Source of the DNA: an uncultured Coprococcus sp.
GTDB lineage: Bacteria > Bacillota > Clostridia > Lachnospirales > Lachnospiraceae
Direction: 5' to 3'
Assembly (NCBI GenBank): GCA_934247115.1
Contig: CAKQIY010000035.1
Coordinates: 1 to 18,922 of the forward strand
Length of the DNA: 18,922 nucleotides
Below the pieces are notes generated by a model. It was not told where the DNA came from and ran no database searches. It saw nothing but the letters and a program-made list of their open reading frames with translations. Numbering within the stretch: the stretch's first letter is position 1; each line of letters begins with the position of its first letter. This document shows, piece by piece, positions 1-7,172 of the stretch. The position numbers were made by a program, and so were the translations under genes.

Positions 1-303
1 GTAGAAGTTCCTAACCTTCAGAACAACCTCGATGCAGTTCTGGAAGTTATGCGATTCATATATGACAACATTCTCTATGCAGAGCTGAACACCAAGAGCG
101 ACTATTGTGAAAAGTGCGGTTATGACGGCGAGATCAAGATCGTGACAGACGATTATGGCAAGCTGGTGTGGGAGTGCCCTAACTGCGGCAACCGCGACCA
201 GAACACTCTATTCGTTGCAAGACGTACCTGCGGTTATATCGGAACCCAGTTCTGGAATCAGGGACGTACACAGGAGATCAAGGACAGAGTCCTTCACCTG
301 TAG
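1..303 (+). CDS. nrdD: Anaerobic ribonucleoside-triphosphate reductase (class III), C-terminal end
   Basis: This is the last 100 codons of the gene; the 5' part lies outside the window and the frame is open from base 1. The enzyme reduces ribonucleoside triphosphates to deoxyribonucleotides in the absence of oxygen, using a glycyl radical installed by the radical-SAM activase NrdG. In the fragment, two CxxC pairs (residues 36/39 and 59/62) form the zinc-binding site typical of NrdD. The segment RRTCGYIG (residues 74-81) is the glycyl radical site, with the radical Gly expected at residue 78. The ending is the usual one for the family, so the C-terminus looks intact. nrdG is often adjacent, but the next gene downstream is convergent and unrelated, so any nrdG must lie elsewhere or upstream. 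Confidence 0.96.
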   Translation, partial: VEVPNLQNNLDAVLEVMRFIYDNILYAELNTKSDYCEKCGYDGEIKIVTDDYGKLVWECPNCGNRDQNTLFVARRTCGYIGTQFWNQGRTQEIKDRVLHL

Positions 304-335
304 AATAGGCCATATAAAAAAGAAATACTATTAAT

Positions 336-400
336 AAAACCACAGGCAATCAAGTTGTTATGAGCTTACCTCAAAAATCAACTGACTGCCTGCGGTTTTT
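336..400. terminator. Hairpin terminator between convergent genes
   Basis: Arms 336-357 and 379-399 pair over about 20 bp with two G/U-type differences and one bulged base. The loop is about 21 nt. The right arm ends in GGTTTTT, giving a U-tract for nrdD. The left arm begins with AAAA, giving a shorter U-tract on the minus strand, so it may also stop transcripts of the lipoprotein gene. Confidence 0.8.
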
Positions 401-501
401 ATCACTTCCATATTTAGTTGAATTTTAATTGGAATCTAGCCTACCCTCATGTAAGCGGCATCATCAGCAAAATCCGGCTGATCTTAGATGTAACATTTCA
501 T

Positions 502-1944
502 CTAAAAATCCTGCCACAGATTCATCTTCTTGGCATTCTCCACCAAATCTATATAGCTTCCGTCCATTGCATTGATGCAGATGATCTGGGAGATTTCAGC
601 TGATGTATCTCCGCCTCTGAGCTCCTCGCTCTGTGTAAATACCCATGCCGGGATAAAGCACTTCTTGCCGGAATCGTCCACAGCAGCCACATATCTGAGC
701 TCTGCCTTATTGAAATCAATCCTGCCATATCTTGTCTGATATTTCTCATAATATGCAGCAATGCTCTCATTTGCCTTTGAGATCATATCGTTCCAGTTCA
801 GGATATCAACATCCTCATCTTTAAATGAGGCCGAATCCGAATACAATGATGTATACATATACACGATGCCTTCATCATTTACACATACGTGTGCAATATC
901 ATTTGTATCGTACATATATCCGTTCTGGTTCTGAAGGTTATCAACATTATAAAGCTCGTCTGATCTTATTGGAACGCCATTTATTGTACGGCTCATAGAT
1001 ACATAATATCCATTTACCTCACTCTTTTTCACATCACCATTTTCTGCAGCCCATATTCTTACAAGCGGCTCCACATCTGTGCACTCCATGCCATCTATCC
1101 CTACGCCTGAAAGGAAGTTCATTGCCTGGGAAATAGCATCATTTTCTGTAATCCTGCATTCATTTGTCATATTGGTAACATCAACATCTGTGGCATTGCT
1201 GACTCCGGTTACATATGTATAAGTAGCACCGCTCACACCATCGAGAAGTTTGTTCTCCTCCGTCTCGGCCTGACTGAATGCCATGTACATTCCAGCGTCC
1301 ACATAATCATTACCGCTGTACATTGTGATTGCAACAGTATAATCCTTGTCGCCATACTTTCCTGTGTAAGCGCCATATGGGTCGTCATAATTTTCAAGCG
1401 GTGGAAGAGTGTCCGGAGCTTCAGCCATCTGCTTTTCATAACTCTCTATCTGTGAGTCATACCATGCATCAGATGTGTCATCGCCCTGACTCTTTGCCTC
1501 CTCCTTGAACTTCTTCGTGTTCTCTATCATGCTCTTCAGCTCATCCTTGGTGGACACACCGTCCTTTCGCACATATATGCCCTTGGATCTGTCAAGCAAT
1601 CCCTCAACGATACTCTGGATACGCTCAGAGTCAAGCTTCGCCGTTGTATAATATACTTTTTTCATCTGTTCAGAGTCCGGAACATCTATAGGATCAGCTG
1701 TACAACGGATCTCTGACAGTCCGGATTTGCCAACGTCAAATGTCTCATCACACTTATCCGGCACTCCAAGAGTCTTTGCCAGAGTGCTTTTACCATTATC
1801 ATCACTGCTGCCGCTTTCGTCTGACGACTCCCCATCCAATGAGTAATCCACCTTCTTGCTGCCACAGCCTGTCATCTGCATGGCCATTATCCCCGCCAGC
1901 ACACATGCTGCTATTCTTGTCACAAACCTTCTCTTGATCATCAT
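502..1944 (-). CDS. Secreted lipoprotein of unknown function
   Basis: A 480-residue protein. The N-terminus has basic residues (MMIKRR), a hydrophobic stretch and a lipobox-like MTGC with the lipidated Cys at residue 27, so it should be exported and anchored to the outer face of the membrane. An acidic Ser/Asp-rich linker follows (about residues 35-50), then a soluble domain with many Tyr, Asp and Asn residues. I do not recognise the domain. The frame is open further upstream (to 2010), but the start at 1944 is chosen because AAGGAGG (1950-1956) sits 5 nt before it and because the signal peptide then starts normally; the next codon is also ATG (1941) and equally possible. The gene is separated from its neighbours by terminators on both sides, so it is probably transcribed alone. 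Confidence 0.82.
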   Translation of the reverse strand: MMIKRRFVTRIAACVLAGIMAMQMTGCGSKKVDYSLDGESSDESGSSDDNGKSTLAKTLGVPDKCDETFDVGKSGLSEIRCTADPIDVPDSEQMKKVYYTTAKLDSERIQSIVEGLLDRSKGIYVRKDGVSTKDELKSMIENTKKFKEEAKSQGDDTSDAWYDSQIESYEKQMAEAPDTLPPLENYDDPYGAYTGKYGDKDYTVAITMYSGNDYVDAGMYMAFSQAETEENKLLDGVSGATYTYVTGVSNATDVDVTNMTNECRITENDAISQAMNFLSGVGIDGMECTDVEPLVRIWAAENGDVKKSEVNGYYVSMSRTINGVPIRSDELYNVDNLQNQNGYMYDTNDIAHVCVNDEGIVYMYTSLYSDSASFKDEDVDILNWNDMISKANESIAAYYEKYQTRYGRIDFNKAELRYVAAVDDSGKKCFIPAWVFTQSEELRGGDTSAEISQIICINAMDGSYIDLVENAKKMNLWQDF

Positions 1945-1956
1945 ATTTTCCTCCTT

Positions 1957-2202
1957 ATAAATAAATACAAATATCATCCCCATCATTGAAACACCCGATA
2001 TCCGGCACATTTTGCTGCCGTAAACATATAAGACACTTCATGCATCCCAATCATCACAAACCTTTTGAAATTATATTCTCTGATGCCTGTGACTCTTCCT
2101 GGTCTTTATTTCTCTTTAACCCCGCTTCTGCTTTTATTCTATGTCAGTATCACTTTAAGAAACAATTGGCCTAAGCTTTAAGAAATCTTTAAGATTAAAA
2201 CA
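1957..2202. other. Gene-free stretch upstream of the lipoprotein gene
   Basis: About 245 bases without a convincing gene. It must hold the promoter of the lipoprotein gene on the minus strand, but I could not single out a -35/-10 pair with good spacing. A 62-codon plus-strand frame (1986-2174) has no ribosome binding site and a composition unlike a real protein. Confidence 0.5.
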
Positions 2203-2250
2203 AAAGATCCCTTCCGGCCGGCATACAACTGCCACCCGGAAGGGATCTTT
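2203..2250 (-). terminator. Rho-independent terminator with a perfect 15-bp stem
   Basis: Arms 2203-2217 and 2236-2250 are perfectly complementary (AAAGATCCCTTCCGG), with an 18-nt loop. On the minus strand the stem is followed by TGTTTTAA, which fits termination of the operon ending with the small membrane gene at 2269. Confidence 0.85.
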
Positions 2251-2268
2251 ATTTTATCATATCGCCTG

Positions 2269-2547
2269 CTATATCTTCATGAACATCAGCATGAGTATCA
2301 CACCGACAAGCGTCAGCGCCGCACCTACAAGAAATGCGATCCTGAACCATTTCTCCTCACCTGTCACATTGTCAAATGTATCATCTTCAACCTCAACAAA
2401 GCTGAGAGCTGTCATGGTCATAAGCCCCAGACCTGTGAGTACAGCCGCTGCGGCCGGGATCTTTATCGCCGGAATGATCCACAATATAAAATACACAACA
2501 TCACATCCAAGGAATATAAATAATTTCTTTCCATACTTTTCAAACAT
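2269..2547 (-). CDS. Small membrane protein of unknown function
   Basis: A 92-residue protein with about three hydrophobic helices (roughly residues 9-27, 32-50 and 69-91). An acidic loop (EVEDDTFDNVTGEEK) lies between helices 2 and 3. AAAGGAGA (2559-2566) lies 11 nt before the ATG. The gene is the last of a minus-strand run that includes the split ThrE exporter, 44 bases behind it, and is followed directly by a strong terminator, so it is probably co-transcribed. No family is recognised. It could be a partner of the exporter, but nothing in the sequence proves this. Confidence 0.72.
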   Translation of the reverse strand: MFEKYGKKLFIFLGCDVVYFILWIIPAIKIPAAAAVLTGLGLMTMTALSFVEVEDDTFDNVTGEEKWFRIAFLVGAALTLVGVILMLMFMKI

Positions 2548-2591
2548 AAACCCATCTATCTCCTTTATAACACCTGTATCATAGCACCTTA

Positions 2592-3035
2592 TCAGTTTCT
2601 ACTCAAGCTTCTGTTCTTCAGTCTCCGGATAATGTCATCACATCCACACACCGCGCTTATTCCAACCGCTATTCCCAGCACAAACAGCATTGTGGAATTG
2701 CCATATTCGCTTGCGGCCTTCCAGTCTGAATCAAATGCAGCGCTCAGAGTGTAGTAAAGCGGTGCCCCCGGCAGAAGCGGGATGAGCCCGACTATAAGAT
2801 ACTGATTTGCCGGTGCTTTCATGATCCTTGCCGCTATCTCAGCATATATGGCAGCCCACAGGCTTGCCACAAGAGATGGGATAAATACGTCATCTATGAT
2901 ATTTCTGACCAGAATGTATACTATCCATGTGCACATTCCATTAACCGCCGCCGGTATCACATTCCGCCTGCCAAGATTGAACATAAGCGCAAATCCCAGT
3001 GATCCCAGAAGCGCAGTGATTATCTGTACCGCCAT
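2592..3035 (-). CDS. Threonine/serine exporter family, short subunit (ThrE C-terminal type, YjjB-like)
   Basis: A 147-residue, very hydrophobic protein with about four to five helices, matching the C-terminal half of ThrE (DUF3815/ThrE_2). The segment GLIPLLPGAPLYY (around residues 84-96) is the conserved proline/glycine motif of this half. In many Firmicutes and in E. coli (yjjP/yjjB) the exporter is split into two genes, as here. The partner at 3054-3866 ends 18 bases upstream, and AGGAGG (3044-3049) sits 8 nt before the ATG, so the two are co-transcribed. The family exports small organic or amino acids; threonine/serine is the family label, and YjjPB of E. coli has been linked to succinate export. 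The substrate cannot be read from the sequence. Confidence 0.88.
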   Translation of the reverse strand: MAVQIITALLGSLGFALMFNLGRRNVIPAAVNGMCTWIVYILVRNIIDDVFIPSLVASLWAAIYAEIAARIMKAPANQYLIVGLIPLLPGAPLYYTLSAAFDSDWKAASEYGNSTMLFVLGIAVGISAVCGCDDIIRRLKNRSLSRN

Positions 3036-3053
3036 TTGCCATTCCTCCTGTTG

Positions 3054-3866
3054 TTATCTGCATATAAATACCGCAAGTGCAAATCCGCAGGCTATGCCTG
3101 CCGCCCACAGCACTGACTCAACCAGCCTCAGACTTCCCGTTATCGTATCACCAACAAACATGTCCTTCACAGCATTTGTCAGTGCCAGTCCCGGGATCAG
3201 CAGCATTATATCTCCTATCATGACCTTGTCCGCATGTATTGGAAGCACGTGCCCCGCCAGTCCTATCAGTACGCCCGTGACAAATGAACTCAGGAAATTA
3301 AACAATATGTTGTTGGTGCATATCGGGGCAAAATACATCTGCATCAGCCATATCCCCACAGCAAACACCGCCGCCATAACTCCATCAAGTATGCTTCCGC
3401 CGAAGAATACCGCAAGCGCTCCCGCCGCCAGCACGCTTCCCACGCACACCCGGAGTCTCGGCGCTGATGCCTGCTCTATCTCTTCAATTCGTTCTTTCAG
3501 GCCGTCAATTTCAAGTGGCTGTCTGCAATACTCCCTGCTCAGGGCATTTATCCGCTCCAGCTTCCAGAAGTCCGTCTTTGTCCCATCCCTGGTTCCTCTG
3601 GTCATGGAGCACACCGATCCATCCGGCATGTTCATGGTACATACCAGAGTGGATGTAATAGCAAATACATCCATACGGTCAGCACCATATGCCGCACCCA
3701 TTCGTCTGAGCGTATCCTCCACTCTCTTCACCTCTGAGCCATTCCGTATCATCATGGCTCCGACATCCATGAACAGACCGAGCATTTTCACATCCTCCGG
3801 ACTTCCCTGAGGCATATCCCGCAGCTTCTCCATCCCGCTGTGCCTGTCAATATCCGCCATCCCCAT
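3054..3866 (-). CDS. Threonine/serine exporter family, long subunit (ThrE N-terminal type, YjjP-like)
   Basis: A 270-residue protein of the DUF1212/ThrE_1 type. The soluble N-terminal part (about residues 20-125) has the family pattern: GAMMIRNGSEVKRVEDTLRRM, then a VFAITSTL stretch and the basic TRGTRDGTKTDFWKLERIN segment. About five membrane helices follow to the C-terminus, with LIPGLALTNAVKDMFVGDT carrying the conserved polar/glycine signature. Together with the 147-residue protein encoded next it should form one exporter in the cytoplasmic membrane. The start at 3866 follows an AAGGA-type site; a second in-frame ATG at 3860 is possible. The gene lies 42 bases behind the uncharacterised membrane gene ending at 3909. 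Confidence 0.9.
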   Translation of the reverse strand: MGMADIDRHSGMEKLRDMPQGSPEDVKMLGLFMDVGAMMIRNGSEVKRVEDTLRRMGAAYGADRMDVFAITSTLVCTMNMPDGSVCSMTRGTRDGTKTDFWKLERINALSREYCRQPLEIDGLKERIEEIEQASAPRLRVCVGSVLAAGALAVFFGGSILDGVMAAVFAVGIWLMQMYFAPICTNNILFNFLSSFVTGVLIGLAGHVLPIHADKVMIGDIMLLIPGLALTNAVKDMFVGDTITGSLRLVESVLWAAGIACGFALAVFICR

Positions 3867-3908
3867 ATGCCACCATCCTTTTTATACAGATATACCGCAT
3901 GTCAATAT

Positions 3909-4571
3909 CTATCTCATCGGAATTTGCTGGAAATACTGATGTCTTCTCTCGTCCACTATCCTCTCCAGCTCCTTCTGATTGTGGTTATATATCTTATTTA
4001 TCTCTTCGTTGTATCCTATTATTATGTATGGAACCACGCTTTCTATGTATGCAAGGGTGTCATCACAGTCCTTCTCCTTCCTCATCGGAAGCGCCATTCC
4101 GCTGCCATCATTCAGCCTGACCTCGATCTGGTAAGACTTACCCGCCTTGATTCCGTTTACTCTGTTCTGGGTTATGAGCTTATATACCCACATAAGCTCC
4201 CTGGTCTCTGCGAAATTCACTGTGTCTCCCTTGATATACATGAAGAACTCGTTATTTAATCTGAGACCATTAACTGCGGCACCTGATCTGTAAAACTGCT
4301 CTATCCTCTCCATCTCATATTCAGGATTTGACTTCTTCTTGCAGTAATCCAGCACGTCTCTTATATTGCTCTGCCTGATGGCCAGAGATACGAACCATGC
4401 CGCAAATGCGAGGAACATCGCGGATCCAAGCCCTATCCATATCGATTCTTCATCTACCCCCATTGCCGCAGCAACACCGGCTATTCCGATTGCCGCAAAT
4501 ATCACTGTTCCAATAATACATTTTATCCTGTACTTTGTTCCAAGCTTCTTTATCATCTGTTTTAACCCCAT
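3909..4571 (-). CDS. Two-helix membrane protein with a cytoplasmic domain, unknown function
   Basis: A 220-residue protein. A short basic N-terminus is followed by two hydrophobic helices (about residues 17-38 and 44-66) and then a hydrophilic domain of about 150 residues. That domain ends in a basic, helical segment around QKELERIVDERRHQYFQQ. The domain could face the cytoplasm by the positive-inside rule. I do not recognise the family. It starts only 14 bases after the truA stop, with no strong ribosome binding site (an AAGA is the best candidate), which suggests translation coupled to truA. A second ATG at codon 6 is an alternative start. Confidence 0.78.
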   Translation of the reverse strand: MGLKQMIKKLGTKYRIKCIIGTVIFAAIGIAGVAAAMGVDEESIWIGLGSAMFLAFAAWFVSLAIRQSNIRDVLDYCKKKSNPEYEMERIEQFYRSGAAVNGLRLNNEFFMYIKGDTVNFAETRELMWVYKLITQNRVNGIKAGKSYQIEVRLNDGSGMALPMRKEKDCDDTLAYIESVVPYIIIGYNEEINKIYNHNQKELERIVDERRHQYFQQIPMR

Positions 4572-4585
4572 TTTCTTAATTTTAC

Positions 4586-5329
4586 TCAGTCATATTCCAC
4601 CTTCATCAGGCAAAGTCCATGTGGAGGCGCCGTAGGCCCCGCCAGCTGCCTGTCCATCCCGGCTATGATCTCAGGGATATGCTCCGCACTCATATTCCCA
4701 TATCCAACCTCTACCAGCGTTCCGGTCAGTATCCTCACCATGTTCTGCAAAAAGCCATTTCCATGGAATCTCATGCGGACGTAGTCTCCCTCCTTGACTA
4801 TATCCACATCGTATATGGTTCTGACCGTGGATTTCTTCATCTTATTGTTGCCACAAAAAGATCTGAAATCATGCTTTCCGACAAGATACGATGCAGCCTT
4901 TTTCATCACATCCACATCAAGTGCACTGCCCTGCGGCACACACCACACATAATTTCTGTCAAACACAGGTTTCTCAGCACCTACATACAGCGTGTATTCG
5001 TAGACTTTGCCGGTTGCATTCAGCCTTGCATGAAACCTGTCCCCGGCCACAGCAACATCAAGCGCGCAGATATCCGCAGGCAGATATCTGTTCAGATAAT
5101 CTTTTATCTCTTCCGGAGTCTTATCTGTCTCAAGCCTTCCGTTCGCCACCATGGCTCTGGCATGTACTCCCGCATCAGTCCTGCCTGCACCATGGATATC
5201 GACCTTTGCATCGACCATCCTGGTGAGAACCGCCTCTATTCGCCCCTCCACTGTATCCGCATTTGTCTTGCTCTCCCAGCCGTGATAACGTGTGCCATCA
5301 TAGCTGAAAGTAAATCTGTAATTTACCAT
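4586..5329 (-). CDS. truA: tRNA pseudouridine(38-40) synthase TruA
   Basis: A 247-residue protein of normal family length. TruA converts uridines 38-40 in the anticodon arm of many tRNAs to pseudouridine. The N-terminal FSYDGTRYHGW segment and the catalytic GRTDAGVHA motif, with the nucleophile Asp at residue 52, are intact. Further conserved segments are KVYEYTLYVG, GKHDFRSFCG and FHGNGFLQNMVRILTGTLVEVG. The ATG is preceded by GGAGAG with a 5-nt gap. That GGAGAG is the outer edge of the 97-bp palindromic repeat at 5335-5431, which fills the whole gap to the upstream acetyltransferase gene. A transcript from upstream would therefore carry a 31-bp hairpin just before the truA start. In many Clostridia truA follows ribosomal protein or ecf genes; here its context is different. 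Confidence 0.96.
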   Translation of the reverse strand: MVNYRFTFSYDGTRYHGWESKTNADTVEGRIEAVLTRMVDAKVDIHGAGRTDAGVHARAMVANGRLETDKTPEEIKDYLNRYLPADICALDVAVAGDRFHARLNATGKVYEYTLYVGAEKPVFDRNYVWCVPQGSALDVDVMKKAASYLVGKHDFRSFCGNNKMKKSTVRTIYDVDIVKEGDYVRMRFHGNGFLQNMVRILTGTLVEVGYGNMSAEHIPEIIAGMDRQLAGPTAPPHGLCLMKVEYD

Positions 5330-5334
5330 ATGTC

Positions 5335-5431
5335 CTCTCCAGGGACGCTTCTTTTGTCACAAGGAGTGTCCCTCTGTCCTATAAATCCAATCCAGGGGAC
5401 ACTCCTTGTGACAAAAGAAGCGTCCCCACTA
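5335..5431. repeat. 97-bp palindromic repeat element, copy 1
   Basis: Inverted arms 5342-5372 and 5396-5426 (31 bp, perfect) surround a 23-nt loop. The arms begin GGGACGCTTCTTTTGTCAC. The copy at 12669-12765 has the same length and orientation and differs at only five positions, all in the loop or at the arm/loop border. The element exactly fills the gap between the acetyltransferase gene and truA. Its last three bases are the acetyltransferase stop codon and its first six supply the GGAGAG before truA. The arms resemble REP-like palindromes that are moved by RAYT (Y1-type) transposases; no such transposase is in the window. Confidence 0.93.
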
Positions 5432-6058
5432 CAGCACCTGCTCGCCTGTGTCTGCCTCAAATTCCTTTACCTGTTCAAGCCAATATTGCTTATCTTTTTC
5501 TGTTATCGGTCTTATGACTTTACATGGATTTCCAGCAGCTATCACACCATCCGGAATATCCTTTGTGACAACTGACCCTGAGCCTATGACAATATTTGAA
5601 CCTATGGTCACACCCGGATTGATGACCGTATTACCACCGATCCATACATTATCGCCTATTGTGACCGGCTTGCCAAGCTCCACACCGGCATTTCTGATCA
5701 TCGCATCTATCGGATGACATGCACAGTATATATTGACCCTTGGTCCCAGAAATGCATGATCTCCAATGATGACATCACACTGATCCAGAACTATCAGCCC
5801 TGTATTTGCATAGAAATAGTCTCCCACATGTATATTTGTTCCATAGTCGCAGTAAAATGGCGGCTCTATGTAACACTCCTTTCCCATGTGTGCGAATAAT
5901 TTTCCAAGGTACTCGCCGGTTCTTGTCATTGTCTCAGACCTCGGAGCACCATTGAACTTATCAACCAGATCCTTCGCCTTACCCTCCGGATCCCAGTCCA
6001 CACATTTATATAACTTACCAGCTTTCATTCTGCCAAACATTTTCTCTACTCTGTCCAT
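5429..6058 (-). CDS. Sugar O-acetyltransferase (maltose/galactoside acetyltransferase family)
   Basis: A 209-residue protein of the left-handed beta-helix (hexapeptide repeat) family, which transfers an acetyl group from acetyl-CoA to a sugar hydroxyl. The N-terminal helical domain (Mac type; KMFGRMKAGKLYKCVDWDP) covers about residues 5-60. The hexapeptide repeats (VGDYFY, IGDHAF, IGDNVW, IGGNTV, IGSNIV, IGSGSV) run from about residue 75 to 165. The catalytic His is His115 in ACHPID. The sugar substrate is not determined by the sequence. AAGGAGA lies 7 nt before the ATG. The stop codon TAG (5429-5431) is inside the conserved right end of the repeat element, so insertion of the element may have set the present C-terminus. 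The gene is probably read together with truA. Confidence 0.93.
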   Translation of the reverse strand: MDRVEKMFGRMKAGKLYKCVDWDPEGKAKDLVDKFNGAPRSETMTRTGEYLGKLFAHMGKECYIEPPFYCDYGTNIHVGDYFYANTGLIVLDQCDVIIGDHAFLGPRVNIYCACHPIDAMIRNAGVELGKPVTIGDNVWIGGNTVINPGVTIGSNIVIGSGSVVTKDIPDGVIAAGNPCKVIRPITEKDKQYWLEQVKEFEADTGEQVL

Positions 6059-6202
6059 AGAATTTTCTCCTTGTATTTATAATGTTTACTCATCATGTTT
6101 ATAACTGACTAAAAGATACCATTCTTTATGGCTGCAATCAACCGCAAATATAATTACCCGTAAATCGAATCCAATATAAGCAATAAACTGCTATCGGTAA
6201 CA

Positions 6203-6372
6203 GAAAAACTGCTCTCCAGATATTATAATAAGCCGTGTGCCTGTATTCTGAATCGATAGCGTAATCGACTGAACTTCAGCGCAGTGCAAATATAAGCAAG
6301 CTGAAGTTACGGAAGATTAGTGTGATTCAGAATACAGGCACACGGCTTATTATGTCTGGAGAGCAGTTTTTC
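6203..6372. repeat. 170-bp imperfect palindrome, possible MITE-like element or giant terminator
   Basis: Outer arms 6203-6220 and 6355-6372 (18 bp, perfect) and inner arms 6225-6254 and 6324-6353 (30 bp, perfect) are offset only by a few bases. A further inner stem pairs 6272-6280 with 6300-6308. Both ends carry a T5 run when read outward, so the structure could end transcription from the hemolysin III gene on the minus strand. The size is far beyond an ordinary terminator. No target duplication and no open frame are seen. The remainder of the 322-base gap (6059-6202) shows nothing else convincing. Confidence 0.85.
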
Positions 6373-6380
6373 GTCCGTCC

Positions 6381-7133
6381 TCAATACACATAAAGGTACA
6401 TCCCAAACCAGTGCAGCGCAGCCCCCAGCATCACAAAGATATGCCAGATAAAGTGCGCCCCCTTGGTGTCCTTCACAAATGGAATCATGCCGAGCGTATA
6501 GACAACACCTCCGCCCACGATCCATCCCAAAAGCGGCTTGTCATTTCTGAACCAGCCCGGAATGAACATGATAGCGCTCCATCCGATGACGAAGTACAGC
6601 GTGTAGTGTATCGGTCTGAACCTTCCCGGACCAAATACACATATGATTGTAATTCCCGCTATGATAAGTGCCCACTGCACGCAGAACAACACTATTCCAA
6701 GCACATTTCCCCAGTACACAAGGTACAGTGGAGCAAATGTTCCACCTATCAACAGGTATATAGAAGAATAATCAAATCTTCTCCAAAGTCTCTTCACCGC
6801 AAGTCCTGATTTGTATGAGTGATACAGGCAGCTCATGAGAAACATCAGTATCAGTGATATTCCATAAAAACACGATGCCATCACTTTGAGCCCTGTGTCT
6901 GACTTCAGGAGAAGAAGGACAAAGCCGGCTATGGCAAGCCCTGCTCCTATTCCGTGGGTGACTGCATTTCCTACCTCCTCAAGCACCGTGAGCTTTGGCG
7001 GCTCATTCAGTTCCCTGTAGTGCTGTTTTTTCGCTCTTTTTTCCACTTTCTTATCTTCTTTTCTTTTCTCTTTGTCCAGCTCAGCTTTCTGCTGACTGCT
7101 CATGTCTGTTTCTAAGTTATTTACTTCTGCCAT
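6381..7133 (-). CDS. Hemolysin III / PAQR family membrane protein
   Basis: A 250-residue protein with seven predicted helices of the HlyIII/YqfA/PAQR family, a relative of adiponectin receptors. The conserved metal-binding positions are present: His105 in LYHS, Asp121 in FDYSS, and His227 and His231 (HFIWH) near the C-terminus. The first 45 residues are an unusually Lys/Glu-rich, probably coiled-coil extension (KEKRKEDKKVEKRAKK) not needed by the core family. Bacterial members are linked to membrane lipid homeostasis or hydrolysis; the haemolysin name is historical. The gene starts 39 bases behind the ABC-2 permease with only a weak ribosome binding site and could be the last gene of that operon. 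Confidence 0.9.
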   Translation of the reverse strand: MAEVNNLETDMSSQQKAELDKEKRKEDKKVEKRAKKQHYRELNEPPKLTVLEEVGNAVTHGIGAGLAIAGFVLLLLKSDTGLKVMASCFYGISLILMFLMSCLYHSYKSGLAVKRLWRRFDYSSIYLLIGGTFAPLYLVYWGNVLGIVLFCVQWALIIAGITIICVFGPGRFRPIHYTLYFVIGWSAIMFIPGWFRNDKPLLGWIVGGGVVYTLGMIPFVKDTKGAHFIWHIFVMLGAALHWFGMYLYVY

Positions 7134-7172
7134 ATTTGATTTGAAACTTCTTTCTATCTATAATTTATACCA

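Noticed and set aside
1945..2010. Longer start for the lipoprotein
   Set aside because: It would bury the signal peptide 22 residues inside the protein and skip the AAGGAGG before 1944.
2821..3810. 329-codon plus-strand frame
   Set aside because: Antisense to the two ThrE genes, with Ser/Thr/Pro-rich composition typical of a shadow frame.
4619..5575. 318-codon plus-strand frame
   Set aside because: It lies antisense to truA and runs through the repeat into the acetyltransferase gene; no ribosome site and no family resemblance.
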